NCBI GenBank assembly: GCA_963719885.1
Contig: CAVRDP010000006.1
Location: 124,001-188,000 of the forward strand
Origin: JANXQG01 sp963719885
GTDB lineage: Bacteria; Planctomycetota; Planctomycetia; Pirellulales; Thermoguttaceae
Reading direction: 5' to 3'
DNA length: 64,000 bases
The notes beneath the pieces were generated by a model. The model saw nothing but the letters and a program-made list of their open reading frames with translations, did no database searches and was not told the DNA's origin. Both the position numbers and the translations under genes were made by a program. Numbering within the stretch: the stretch's first letter is position 1; each line of letters starts with the position of its first letter. Below, piece by piece: positions 28,527 through 37,739 of this stretch.

Positions 28527-28943
28527 TTAGCCAGGATATCGGCCGACTCGCGTCAAGGTCGCTCGTATTTCGACCCGAGCCGGGAGATTCAGCTTTAGCA
28601 GCCTTTCCGTCGCACGAGCCACATCAGTCAAGGGACGGATTCGCCCCGCTTCCACCTGAAAATGCTCAGCCCAAACGTCGGTTCGCGGGTTAAACAGACG
28701 GACCAACTTGCCACTCTTTGGATCAAGCGAAGCGATGTCGGAGCCCTTGAAACGATTGCAGTCGAAGCATGCCAGAGCAAGATTCTCGGCCGTGGTCGCT
28801 CCCCCATGTTTTTCCGCGACGATGTGGTCTGGTTCGTGGACAAAAAACGAGTCTTGCTCGGCAAGCAGGCAGTATTCACAACAGCCCTTTGCGCGACGGC
28901 GGACTCGTTGACGAAGGCCAGTCGGGATGTAAGTGGCCGTCAC
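28527..28943 (-). CDS. HNH endonuclease-domain protein
   Basis: A 138-residue protein with the HNH fold: CEYC early, then HEPDHIVAEKHGGATTAENL, and CFDCNRFKGSD, giving the two zinc Cys pairs and the catalytic His. The C-terminal FNPRTDVWAEHFQVEAG is the usual extension of this family of HNH proteins of unknown role. The GTG start at 28943 overlaps the TGA of the upstream small gene (GTGA), so the pair is translationally coupled. Confidence 0.85.
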   Translation of the reverse strand: MTATYIPTGLRQRVRRRAKGCCEYCLLAEQDSFFVHEPDHIVAEKHGGATTAENLALACFDCNRFKGSDIASLDPKSGKLVRLFNPRTDVWAEHFQVEAGRIRPLTDVARATERLLKLNLPARVEIRATLTRVGRYPG

Positions 28944-29188
28944 GTCCCGACTTCCTCATGCAGGTGGGCACGCGCCTTCACCAGTTGCACCAGGTGTTCG
29001 AATTGTCCTAGCCTCTCCAGTTCGGCTGCCTCGTCGTCAGTCAGCTCGCCGGCCTTGTTGCGATTCAAGAGGTAACGCGCCCGCCGCTGGGCGGCGCGAG
29101 AAGGGTGAAACCGGAGAATCTCGCCGGGACTGCTTCCGCGAGCAAACAAGTCAACGATTTCATCATAAGCTTTTTCAATCGTCTGCAT
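28940..29188 (-). CDS. Small helical protein paired with HNH gene
   Basis: An 82-residue acidic/basic helical protein (ILRFHPSRAAQRRARYLLNR, then LTDDEAAELERLGQFEHLVQ). Proteins of this shape recur next to HNH genes in cyanobacteria and Planctomycetes; the function is unknown. Its stop overlaps the start of the HNH gene by 4 bases. Its start overlaps the remnant of vapC. Confidence 0.65.
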   Translation of the reverse strand: MQTIEKAYDEIVDLFARGSSPGEILRFHPSRAAQRRARYLLNRNKAGELTDDEAAELERLGQFEHLVQLVKARAHLHEEVGT

Positions 29189-29312
29189 GTGAATATTCTA
29201 CCATGGCGTTGCGGAACTGGACAGAGGGGAAGGGCCACAAAGCTGGAGCGCCGAAGTCCGGCAGAGTTGCTTGCTGGATGATTACCAAATGGTCCGTGTC
29301 AAACAGGAACAA
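29175..29312 (-). pseudogene. Truncated VapC-type PIN toxin
   Basis: Immediately after the small gene at 29324-29527 a TTG start with GGAGG 6 bases upstream reads MFLFDTDHLVIIQQATL and stops after 46 codons. FLFDTDHL is the N-terminal strand of PIN-domain toxins with the first catalytic Asp. The remaining acidic residues are absent, so the toxin is dead. Too short to appear as a normal gene call. Confidence 0.6.
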
Positions 29313-29323
29313 AGTGGAGCCTC

Positions 29324-29527
29324 CTACTCGCCGATTTGCAGCCGGTCTGCCTCGCGAATCTCCCGCCCCAACTTAACGATTTCGGCAAAGTCCGGGTCGT
29401 TTCGGAACGACCCGGCCACCTGCGAAAGCCACTCCTTCTTCTTTTCGCCCGCCGATTGCCGCCTGAGTTCCGCGACATCAGCTTCCAGCTTTTCGAGGCG
29501 TTGTTCCACGGTTGGCGTTTCTGGCAT
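29324..29527 (-). CDS. Probable antitoxin-like small coiled-coil protein
   Basis: A 67-residue protein: an N-terminal heptad helix (TVEQRLEKLEADVAELRRQS), then WLSQVAGSFRNDPDFAEIVK and LGREIREADR. This C-terminal pattern (FxxDPxFxEVxxLGREIRxADR) recurs in proteins encoded just ahead of VapC-type toxins, which fits the vapC remnant that follows directly. Antitoxin activity is inferred. Confidence 0.6.
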   Translation of the reverse strand: MPETPTVEQRLEKLEADVAELRRQSAGEKKKEWLSQVAGSFRNDPDFAEIVKLGREIREADRLQIGE

Positions 29528-29706
29528 TTGGAGTCTCCTGCTGTGAGTATTGACACACTCTAAATCCTAGCAAACAAGCCTGGACAAAGCAACTGACGCA
29601 TTATTGCTGAGATTGCCACGCTCCCGGCCGGTTGCTATCCTGGATAGAGAGAAATCAGTTCGGTGCGACCCAAGGAATCTAGCCTGGAGCAAAGCTCATT
29701 AACACA

Positions 29707-30199
29707 TTGAAGTGCTGGGCGACGGTGTTGATCGCATTCTTGTTGCTGCCGAATGTTGGGGCAGGTGCTGATGCCGCGAAGGAAGCCTACGAAAAGGGTA
29801 CGTCGTGCTTTGACATGCACGACTATGACGGTGCGATTACTGCGTTTACGGACGCAATCCGGCTGGACCCGAAGAACGCTGAAGCGTATTGCGGTCGTGG
29901 CAAAGCGTTCCGATTTGCACCCGAGTATTCAGGAGAAAGCAACTTCGACAAAGAGATTGCCGACTACACCGAGGCCATTCGGCTCAAATCCGACTATGCC
30001 AAGGCGTATTGGAATCGAGGTTACGCATATCGAGTAAACGGCAACTACGACAAGGCGATTGCCGACTTCACGGAAGTAATCCGGCTTGATCCAAAGGATG
30101 CCAAGGTATATATGCAACGGGGTCTGGCTTATGGCAGCAAAGGCCAGTTCGACAAGGAAATTGCGGACTACACCGAGACCATTCGGCTCAAACCAGACT
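29707..30199 (+). pseudogene. Secreted TPR protein, 5' part (split by ISKra4 copy 2)
   Basis: From a TTG at 29707 the frame gives a signal peptide (MKCWATVLIAFLLLPNVGAG) and four tetratricopeptide repeats with the consensus FDKEIADYTEAIRLxPxxAxAYxxRG. It ends at RLKPD, where the IS enters. After removal of the IS and one ACCAGACT copy it joins the 31953-32277 piece in frame. TPR arrays bind protein partners, here outside the cytoplasm. Confidence 0.8.
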
Positions 30200-31952
30200 G
30201 GCAGTGACTCGCCTTCCTCTAGCGCTAAGAGCATTGTAGGACAAGGACTTACGGCGGGGGAGGAGGGCTTGATAGCAGAAGAAAAAGACCTCATGCTAAC
30301 AGGTGAGTAATTCATGTTTCCACAAATTCTGCTAGCAGAGGTCCAACTATGATTTCAACAAAAGAACTGGATATTTTCAAGGCCCAAGAGCAATTTGAGC
30401 GGATGCACGAGTTTTTGAAGCAAGCGCTGAGCGAAGGGCGACGCCTCGACGAAGTGGAACGCGGGATGTTTCCGCGAGCTATGACCATGTGCCTGGAGTT
30501 TTTACGGTCCTTCGTGGAGGCCCATGGGGATGGGGATCGGGGAGAGACCGTAGAACGGGAAGGGGAGACGTTGCGCGCCTGCCCGAGCCGCATGAGAAGC
30601 GGTACTTGTCGATTTTCGGGGAATTGCTGATCGGCCGCCGAGTCTACGGGACTCGGGAAGGCCAAGCGATTGGATGGTCGCCCCTGGACGCAACCTTGGG
30701 ATTGCCCGCTGGAGAGAATTCCTATGTTCTGGAGGACTGGTTGCAGCGGTTGTGCATCCAGGACGCCTTTGGGGGATCGGTGGAGTCGCTCCGTGCCTGG
30801 TTGGGGACCACGGTGAGTGTTCGCACGGCGGAGCACATGAGTCGCGAGATGTCGCAGTACGTGGACGACTTTCGCGGCGAAGCGGTTCCTCCTGCCGAAG
30901 AAGAGGAGGAACTGCTGGTGATAACGGCCGATGGCAAGGGTGTGCCCATGCGGCGGACGTTGGCGGCGCGGTTGCGAGCAGAGTCTGAAGCTGGGGTGGG
31001 GAGAAAAGGGAGGAAATGCCGCAGGCGCGGAAACGGCAGGAATCACGGCTGTCGAGGAAGAGGCGCCTTCTTCGCCTCCGGTCGAGCGTTTGGCGGGGCA
31101 AGAGAAAAGCAGCGGGGAGCGCCCGGGAAAAAACAGATGGCGTATGTGGGATCGGTTTACACCCAAGCCCGCTTCCCTCGTACTGCCGAAGACGTGATCG
31201 ACGAGGTGCGTCGGCGAAAGCGTGCCCGGGAGCGGCCCGAACCGCAACACAAGCATGTGTGGGCAGAGATGACCCGGTTTAAGGAAGGGGAGGTGTTGGC
31301 CGCCGCACCGATGTTGTTCTTCGAGATTCTTATGGAGTGTTGTCGGCGGGACCCGGCAAACAAGAAGCCGTGCATCTGTGTCATGGATGGGGAACGCCAG
31401 TTGTGGAAGTTGGCGGCAGAATGGTTTCCCGAGGCCATATGGATTCTGGACCTGTTCCACGCGTTGAAACGGCTCTGGGAGGTGGCCCATTGCCTGTATG
31501 CGGAGGAGAGTGCGGAGGCGGGAGAATTCGTGACGCATCATCTGCGCATGCTGCTGCAAGGCAAGGTCGGTTACGTGCTGCGCAACCTCCGTCCCTTGGT
31601 GAAGGCCTACAAGCTGAAGGGGGCGAACAAGACCACCGTGGAGTCCGCGATTACGTACTATGAAAACAACCAGGAACACATGCGCTATGACGAATACTTG
31701 GCGGCAGGCTACCCGATTGCCAGTGGCGTGGCGGAAGGCGCCTGCAAGCACCTGGTGAAGGACCGCATGGAGCGCGCCGGGATGCGTTGGGAGTTGGAAG
31801 GGGCTCAAGCAATCCTCTCGCTGCGAGCCATCTACCTCAACGACCTCTGGGATCAGTTCATCACCTACCGTGTTACGACAGAACAGTCGCGTCTATATGG
31901 CAAAGATGCACAGCATGCTACGGCTGCATAAAGCGGCCTGCGAGTTGCTGCC
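30200..31952 (+). mobile_element. ISKra4-family insertion sequence, copy 2
   Basis: The element is 1,753 bases, the same length as copy 1, with the same terminal sequences. It is flanked by an exact 8-base duplication ACCAGACT (30192-30199 and 31953-31960) and interrupts the TPR gene. It is near-identical to copy 1, differing by a few substitutions, one missing G near 30572 and one extra G near 31003. Confidence 0.93.
30349..31931 (+). pseudogene. ISKra4 transposase, copy 2 (N-terminal frame break)
   Basis: Translation starts MISTKELDIF as in copy 1 but loses the frame at about 30572, where one G of a GG pair in copy 1 is missing (GACGTTGCGC here, GACGTTGGCGC there). From there a frame open from 30489 to 31931 (480 codons) carries the rest without any further break, including ITADGKGVPMRR, MAYVGSVYTQARFP and GVAEGACKHLVKDRMERAGM. 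In this copy the two halves need no frameshift, because of the extra G near 31003. One or both differences may be sequencing errors. Confidence 0.8.
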
Positions 31953-32277
31953 ACCAGACTTTGTTTTTTTGTGTTATGACGGGCGGGGTCTCGCTCACCG
32001 GAAGAAGGGCGAATACGACAAAGCAATCGCGGACTACAGCGAGTTGATTCGGCTTAAACCCGACCTTCCCGGGGGATATTTCGACCGAGGTATCGCCTAC
32101 GAGAAAAAGGGCGACTTCGATAAGGCGATTGTTGACCTCAACGAAGCCATCCGCCTCTTCCCGAATTGGGCCTTTGCCTATCAAATACGGGGCAGGGTCC
32201 ATGCGAAGAAAGGCGAGCAACCCAAAGCGGAAGAAGATTTTGCTCAGGCCAAGAAACTCGGATACGAGGGAGAATAG
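31953..32277 (+). pseudogene. Secreted TPR protein, 3' part
   Basis: The frame resumes within the target duplication as PDFVFLCYDGRGLAHRKKGE and continues for about three more TPR units (YDKAIADYSELIRLKPDLPG), ending LGYEGE and TAG at 32277. With the 5' part the original protein had about seven TPRs and some 270 residues. It ends 49 bases ahead of uvrA. Confidence 0.8.
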
Positions 32278-32326
32278 TTCTGACAACGGATTCGTCTTAC
32301 CAGCTTTTTCTTCAGTGGGAAACCCC

Positions 32327-35326
32327 ATGAGCGTTGCGGGACACATTTCGCTGCGAGGCGTGGCGGTCCACAACCTCAAATCGATCGATGTCGATATCCC
32401 GCACCGCAAGCTCGTCGTGCTCTGCGGGCTGAGCGGCAGCGGCAAGAGCAGCCTGGCCCTCGACACGCTCTATGCCGAGGGGCAGCGGCGCTACATCGAA
32501 AGCTTTTCGGCCTATACGCGGCAGTTCCTCGACCGCCTGGAGAAGCCGGAAGCCGAGCGGATCGACGGCATTCCGCCCGCCATCGCCGTGACCGGAGGCG
32601 GCGGCAGCCGATCGAGCCGGGCGACCGTCGGCACCGCAACCGAAGTGGCCGACTATCTGCGGCTGCTGTTTGCCAAGATCGGCCAGGTGGTCTGCCGCGG
32701 CTGCGGCAACGCGGTGGAGCGCGACACGCCGCAGAGCGTTGCCGCGCTGCTGGGCAATCTTCCTGCCGGCACGCGCGTACATGCTGGCCTTCGCGCTCAA
32801 TGGCAACCGTGACTCGTCCTTGGCCGCCGCCACTGCGCTGCGGGAAGAAGGTTTTGTCAGGGCGATTATCGGCGGGCGAGTCGTGAATCTGGATGAGGTG
32901 GCTAGTACTCAGTACTCGGTACTCAGTACTCAGTCGAGCAAGGATGAGCCGTCCCGGATAGTTGACTCCGCCTACGTTATCGTCGATCGCCTTGCCGTCG
33001 GCGGCGCCACGGAGCAGCGGGTCCGCGATTCGCTGGAAACGGCCTTCGGCAAAGGACTGGGAAAGTGCTTTGCTTTCGTGGAAGAATCGCCCTCACCCGC
33101 AAACACCACGCCCTCACCCCAACCCTCTCCCGGCGGGAGAGGGGGGCTTTGTACCATCGACGGTCGCGCGTGGCGGCGGCTGGCCTTCAGCAATACCTTG
33201 GCCTGCGCCGATTGCGGCATCGAATATGTCCCGCCGGAGCCCCGGCTGTTCAGTTTCAACAGCCCGCTGGGGGCCTGCCCGAATTGCGAGGGTTTCGGCA
33301 ATATCACGGGCGTCGATATGGATGCGGTTGTGCCTGATCCGAACAAGTCGCTCCGCGAGGGAGCCATCGCACCCTGGACCACGCCGGCCTACGCCCACGA
33401 ACTGGAAGAACTGCTGGCCCTGGCCCCGGACTACGATATCCCCGTGGACGTGCCGTATTTGAAATTGACCGCGGCCCAGCGAAAACTGATCGAACAGGGC
33501 GCGCCGGAAAGGAATTTTGGCGGGCTCAACGGTTTTTTCGCCTGGCTCCAGCGGCGGAAGTACAAGATGCACATCCGCGTCTTCTTGAGCCGCTGGCGAA
33601 GCTACCGCCCTTGCCCTGCCTGCGAAGGCACGCGGTTGCGGCCCGAGGCCCTCGACGCCCACATCGGAGGCCGGAACATCGCCCAGATCACCGCCATGCA
33701 GATCGGCGAGGCCGCGGAGTTCTTCCGCCAACTGAGCGGAAAAGGGGTCGGGTCTAATTTGTGCGAAGCACCCTCCGGGCCGCTGCGCGGCAAATTAGAC
33801 CCGACCCCTTTTCCGCTGTCGGATGCGCAGCGCCGCATCGGCCAAATGATGCTCCAGCAGGTGCAGCTTCGGCTGGGCTATCTCGAAGCGGTGGGGCTCG
33901 GATATCTCGCGCTCGATCGCACCGTCCGCACGCTCAGCGGCGGCGAAGCGCGGCGGGTGGCCCTTACGTCGGCACTGGGCTCGAGCCTCGTGAACATGCT
34001 CTATGTGCTTGATGAGCCGTCGATTGGCCTGCATCCCCGCGATGTCGACGCACTCGTGGAATCGATTCAGAAGCTCCGCGATCGGGCCAATACCGTGGTC
34101 GTCGTCGAGCACGAAGAGGCGATAATCCGCGCGGCCGACCACGTGATCGAGATCGGGCCCGGGGCGGGCGAGCGGGGTGGCCGCGTCGTTTTTCAAGGCA
34201 CGCCGGCCGAAATGGAGGCCTCGTCCGACAGCCTCACCGGCGCTTACTTGGCCGGCCGCCGCGGCAGCGTGGGCATGGGCCGACCCGAAGTACCGGGTGC
34301 CCCGCCATGTACCCATGGTCGACGACAGCCCAATCACGGCTGGATCCGCCTCGCCGCGCACGGGGCAACAACTTGAAGAACGTCACCGTCGAATTCCCCT
34401 TGGGCGTCCTCTGCCTGGTGACGGGCGTGAGCGGCGCCGGCAAGAGCACGCTCGTCGAGGACACGCTCTACCCGGCTTTGTGCCGCCGGTTCCGCAAGGA
34501 GGCCCCGCAACCGTTGGCCTGCGACGACGTGTTCGGCGACGGCCAGATCGACGACGCGATCATGATCGATCAAAGCCCTATCGGCCGCTCGCCGCGGAGC
34601 AACCCGGTGACCTACCTCAAGGTGTTCGACGAGATCCGCCGCGTATTTGCCGAGACGGTCGAGGCCAAAACGAGGAACTACGACGCCGGCACGTTCAGTT
34701 TCAACGTCGACGGCGGCCGCTGCACCGCCTGCCAGGGCGAGGGCTACATCCGCATCGACATGCAGTTCCTGGCCGACGTGTTCATGAAGTGCAGCCAGTG
34801 CCATGGGACCCGCTACCGCGACGAGATCCTCGACGTGACCTATCGCGGCCGCAATATCGCCGAAGTCCTGGAACTGACGGTCCGCGAGGCATTCACGTTC
34901 TTTCGCGGGCGGCCGAAGGTGCAGTCGCGGCTGAAGCGGTTGATCGACGTGGGGCTGGATTACGTACGGCTGGGCCAGCCGGCCAACACGCTTTCCGGCG
35001 GGGAGGCCCAGCGGCTGAAGTTGGCCGGATACATGTCGGCGGCCAAGCGCGGCCGCTGCCTGTTCCTCCTCGACGAACCGACCACCGGGCTGCACTTTTC
35101 CGACACCGTGCAATTGCTGGACTGTTTCGACGCTTTGCTGGCGGTCGGCCATTCGCTGATCGTGATCGAACACAACTTGCAGGTGATGAAAGCGGCCGAT
35201 TACATCATCGATCTCGGTCCCGGGGCGGCGGAGCAAGGCGGCCAGGTCGTGGCTAAAGGAACGCCGGAGATGGTTGCGCGAAGCGGAGAGTCAGTGACGG
35301 CCAGGTTCTTGGAAAAAGCCTTATAA
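32327..35326 (+). CDS. uvrA: Excinuclease ABC subunit A UvrA (two frameshifts)
   Basis: Starts MSVAGHISLRGVAVHNLKSI. The first ABC half has Walker A GLSGSGKSS, a zinc site CRGCG, CADCG...CPNC, signature LSGGEARR and DEPSIGLHPRD. The second half has GVSGAGKST, CTAC/CSQC, LSGGEAQR and DEPTTGLHFSD. UvrA2B complexes scan DNA for bulky lesions. The frame slips by one base near 32780 (GNLPAGTR to YMLAFALNGNRDSS) and near 34355 (HGWIRLA to ARGNNLKNVTVEF). Four different short repeats are translated in frame and lengthen loops. The gene is preceded by the split TPR gene. All motifs are intact, so it is probably functional in the living cell. Confidence 0.88.
32904..32934 (+). repeat. AGTACTC tandem repeat inside uvrA
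   Basis: Four copies of the 7-mer AGTACTC/GGTACTC are read in frame as STQYSVLSTQS between VVNLDEV and the strand AYVIVDRLAV. UvrA proteins normally go directly from one to the other. A related AGTACTCAGTACTC lies inside holB. Confidence 0.75.
33090..33146 (+). repeat. CCCTCACCCCAACCCTCTCCC repeat inside uvrA
   Basis: A CCCTCACC-type REP with the palindrome CCCTCTCCC-GGC-GGGAGAGGG (33123-33143) is read in frame as SPSPANTTPSPQPSPGGRGG in a loop of the zinc-binding region (FAFVEES to CTIDGRAW). Related units lie at 18972-19056. Confidence 0.75.
33736..33818 (+). repeat. Perfect 27-bp inverted repeat inside uvrA
   Basis: Arms at 33736-33762 and 33792-33818 are exact reverse complements (core GGGGTCGGGTCTAATTTG), with a 29-base loop. 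It is read in frame as about 26 residues (GKGVGSN...LDPTPFPL) between EFFRQLS and SDAQRRIGQMML. The core matches the GGGTC(G/A)GGTCTAATTT repeat family commonly associated with RAYT transposases. Confidence 0.85.
34287..34304 (+). repeat. AGTACCGGGTGCCCCG repeat inside uvrA
   Basis: The same 16-base core as in ligA, here read as EVPGAP in the hinge between the two ABC halves. Confidence 0.65.
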
Positions 35327-35356
35327 TGGTCCATTTCCCGAAGAGGGTGAGAGCCA

Positions 35357-35833
35357 ATGGAACTATTGAACTGTGAGCAAAAGGCAAGGAGCCAAGGGGC
35401 TTGTCACGCAATTATTATCTCTCTCCTGGTTGGCGGTTGTTTTTCTCTTGCAACGCTTGGCTTTTTCTCGTTCGGGGTTCGGCCGTGGCAGCGCGCCATC
35501 GTTTTTGGGCCGATTGCCGCGTTCGCGCTGTTCAGGTGCATCAGTCGCATCTATGCTTTCGTCAATAACGAGGTTGGGCGATTCGGCATCCGTGACGACG
35601 TAATTTGGTGGGACTCGCCGCGATCTCCACGCTCTGCGGGGTTTATTCCACTGGGCGACGTGTGCAAGGTGAGTATTTATGAAGGTTCAAGCAAATTGAG
35701 AGTGACCATGCGGGATGGCACGATTCGACGTATCCCGTGGAGTGCACCGTTTGCAGCGTCAAGGCAGCTTAGAGCGGTCTTGAGTGAGCATTACCCGAGC
35801 GTGGATATCGAGTTCGTTGAGTATTCGACCTGA
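35357..35833 (+). CDS. Hypothetical membrane protein with PH-like C-terminal domain
   Basis: A 158-residue protein with two membrane segments (about residues 17-40 and 45-68) and a soluble part containing VGRFGIRDDVIWWDSPRSPR and KLRVTMRDGTIRRIPWSAP, similar in layout to small bacterial PH-like (bPH) membrane proteins. Membership is a guess from layout. It starts 30 bases after uvrA. Confidence 0.55.
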   Translation: MELLNCEQKARSQGACHAIIISLLVGGCFSLATLGFFSFGVRPWQRAIVFGPIAAFALFRCISRIYAFVNNEVGRFGIRDDVIWWDSPRSPRSAGFIPLGDVCKVSIYEGSSKLRVTMRDGTIRRIPWSAPFAASRQLRAVLSEHYPSVDIEFVEYST

Positions 35834-35921
35834 AGGCTTGCAAGCGGTGGCTGATTCTCCGCAGTCCAGTCCACCGCCACGGGCTTGGAAAAACTGGCCC
35901 CGAACGGTACACTTGGGTTAC

Positions 35922-36117
35922 ATGCTAACGATTCATCCCAACATTCTGGAACGCGACGGCAAGAAGGCTTTCGCGGTCCTTCCCTACGAGGAATTCGTAA
36001 TGATCGAGGAGGAACTCCAAGAATATGAGGACCTCAAAGAACTGGGCATGCAAAAGCCGCGGAAGCAGGCGAGCCTAGTAACTCGCTCCAGGATGTAAAG
36101 AAGGAACTGGGGTTGTA
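35922..36117 (+). CDS. Phd/RelB-type antitoxin-like protein (frameshift near its end)
   Basis: From ATG 35922 it reads MLTIHPNILERDGKKAFAVL and PYEEFVMIEEELQEYEDLKE, the AbrB/Phd-like N-terminus of short type II antitoxins. The current frame ends at 36098 with LVTRSRM, but the next frame gives SNSLQDVKKELGL and stop at 36117, the expected antitoxin tail, so a base is missing or extra near 36078. No toxin gene follows; the bases after it are repeats. Confidence 0.6.
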
Positions 36118-36119
36118 GT

Positions 36120-36445
36120 GCAAATGAACTAAGAGAATGAAGAAAGGAAAATGGAAGAAAGGAAAATAATGGCGTTCAAGAGAGAGTGCGGCATGGCTCC
36201 GAGTATCCTCGCGGCTCTTTCCTCATTTTTGCACGCTGCGCTTATTTTCCTTTCCCCCATTTTCCTTTCTACGTTCTTTTCCTTTGCGTCTTTGCGCCTT
36301 TGCGTGAGAACTCCCGCTCGTTGGTGCACTCTGTTCTCGGTCCCATTGTCACGACCTCGTCTCCGCTGTTTGCCTCCTCCAATTTGCAATTTGCAATTTG
36401 CAATTTGCAATTCTCAATTATTGCTTATTGGTGTGCAACTCTCCC
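36120..36445. repeat. Repeat-rich spacer
   Basis: This stretch has no gene. It holds GAAAGGAAAATGGAAGAAAGG tracts (36146-36170) mirrored by inverse TTTTCCTTTCCCCC tracts, a TTTGCGTCTTTGCGCCTTTG segment (36283-36302), and tandem copies of ATTTGCA (36381-36412). All are commonplace intergenic repeats. A frame on the minus strand exists only because of these repeats. Confidence 0.65.
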
Positions 36446-37495
36446 ATGGCGTTTGACCCCACCCCACTTCCCGACCTCTCCCGCTACGCCCGCCAGATGC
36501 GCTATGCCCCTCTGGGTGAAGAGGGCCAGCGCCGCCTTTCCGCCAGCAGGGCCTTGATCTGCGGCTGCGGGGCCTTGGGAAGCCTCTTGGCCAATACGCT
36601 GGTCCGCTCCGGCGTGGGCAAGGTGCGACTGGTCGATCGCGATTTCGTCGAATTGAGCAACCTGCACCGCCAGACGCTCTTTGACGAAGCCGACGTTGCC
36701 GCCGGCCTGCCCAAGGCGGTGGCCGCGGCCGAGAAACTGCGAAAGACCAACTCGACGGTCGAAATCGAGCCGATCGTCGCCCACGTCGGCCCGGAGAATG
36801 TCGAGTCGCTGTGTGCGGGCGTGGACGTGATCCTTGACGGCACCGATAATTTCGAAACGCGCTATCTCCTCAACGATGCAGCCGTCCACCTGAACTTGCC
36901 CTGGGTCTACGGCGGTTGTCTGGGGGCCGAGGGGCAGACCATGACGATCCTGCCCGGCGAGACCGGCTGCCTGCGCTGCCTGTTGCCGGAGTGCCCTCCG
37001 CCGGGCAGCACGCCAACCTGCGATACGGCCGGCGTGTTGGCGCCGATTGTCGGCGTGATCGCCTCGATCCAGGCCCAGGAGGCGATCAAGATTCTCAGCG
37101 GCAAGCGGGCGGCCGTCTCCCGGCAGCTCACCGTCATCGACCTCTGGCAGAACCGCTTTCTGCAGCTCGATGTCCGCGATCTCCGCGATCGTGCCGATTG
37201 CCCGGTATGCAAGCAGCGGCAATTCGCCTGGCTGGCCGGGCAGCAAGGCAGCCGGGCCGCCGTGCTCTGCGGCCGCAACGCCGTGCAATTGACCCAGCCC
37301 GGCCCCGGTGTGCCGCTCGACGAGCTGGCTCGGCGGCTGGAAGGGCTGGGCCGCGTGACGCGAAATCCGTTCCTCTTGCGACTCACGGTCGATGGCTACG
37401 AATTAACGCTCTTCCCCGACGGCCGGGCGATCGTCCAAGGCACAGACGATCCCGCGGTGGCGCGGACGGTTTATGCGAAGTATGTGGGAAGTTGA
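36446..37495 (+). CDS. ThiF/MoeB-family adenylyltransferase
   Basis: The 349-residue protein begins MAFDPTPLPDLSRYARQMRY at ATG 36446. It has the nucleotide-binding GCGALGSLLANTLVRSGVG, the RDFVELSNLHRQTLF and DGTDNFETRYLLNDA motifs of the HesA/MoeB/ThiF family, and zinc Cys pairs (CLRCLLPECPPP and CPVCKQ). These enzymes adenylate the C-terminal Gly of a small sulfur carrier (MoaD or ThiS). No rhodanese domain follows; the last 80 residues form a small alpha/beta extension. Which pathway it serves cannot be told from neighbours. Confidence 0.88.
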   Translation: MAFDPTPLPDLSRYARQMRYAPLGEEGQRRLSASRALICGCGALGSLLANTLVRSGVGKVRLVDRDFVELSNLHRQTLFDEADVAAGLPKAVAAAEKLRKTNSTVEIEPIVAHVGPENVESLCAGVDVILDGTDNFETRYLLNDAAVHLNLPWVYGGCLGAEGQTMTILPGETGCLRCLLPECPPPGSTPTCDTAGVLAPIVGVIASIQAQEAIKILSGKRAAVSRQLTVIDLWQNRFLQLDVRDLRDRADCPVCKQRQFAWLAGQQGSRAAVLCGRNAVQLTQPGPGVPLDELARRLEGLGRVTRNPFLLRLTVDGYELTLFPDGRAIVQGTDDPAVARTVYAKYVGS

Positions 37496-37739
37496 TCTCG
37501 CCCGTCTATCCGGCCTCAGGTCCTACAAACGGCATCCTGAAAACCTTCTCAGCTTTTTCGTCGGATAGCGCCGATGTTAAATTCTGCCGGTCACGGATGA
37601 TGCGACGGTTGCGAAGCATAGGTGAAATCGAGGAAGTCGATGCCCTCTGCCGGCAGATCCCTTACTGCCCGCGCAACCCTGCATAAGTTGGCCACGGACG
37701 GATGGCAAGACCGCGCTCCCCAATCCCCAAGACCTCCCC

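Noticed and set aside
30312..31808. Long antisense ORF (498 codons) across ISKra4 copy 2, and its 361-codon counterpart at 5307-6392
   Set aside because: It lies fully opposite the transposase and has no family sequence; it is a by-product of GC-rich codon use.
34334..35236. 300-codon antisense ORF over uvrA
   Set aside because: The plus strand encodes the second ABC half of UvrA with all motifs; the antisense frame has no recognisable features.
36129..36410. Minus-strand ORF beginning MQIANCKLQIGGG
   Set aside because: Its sequence comes from tandem ATTTGCA and other intergenic repeats and has no protein features.
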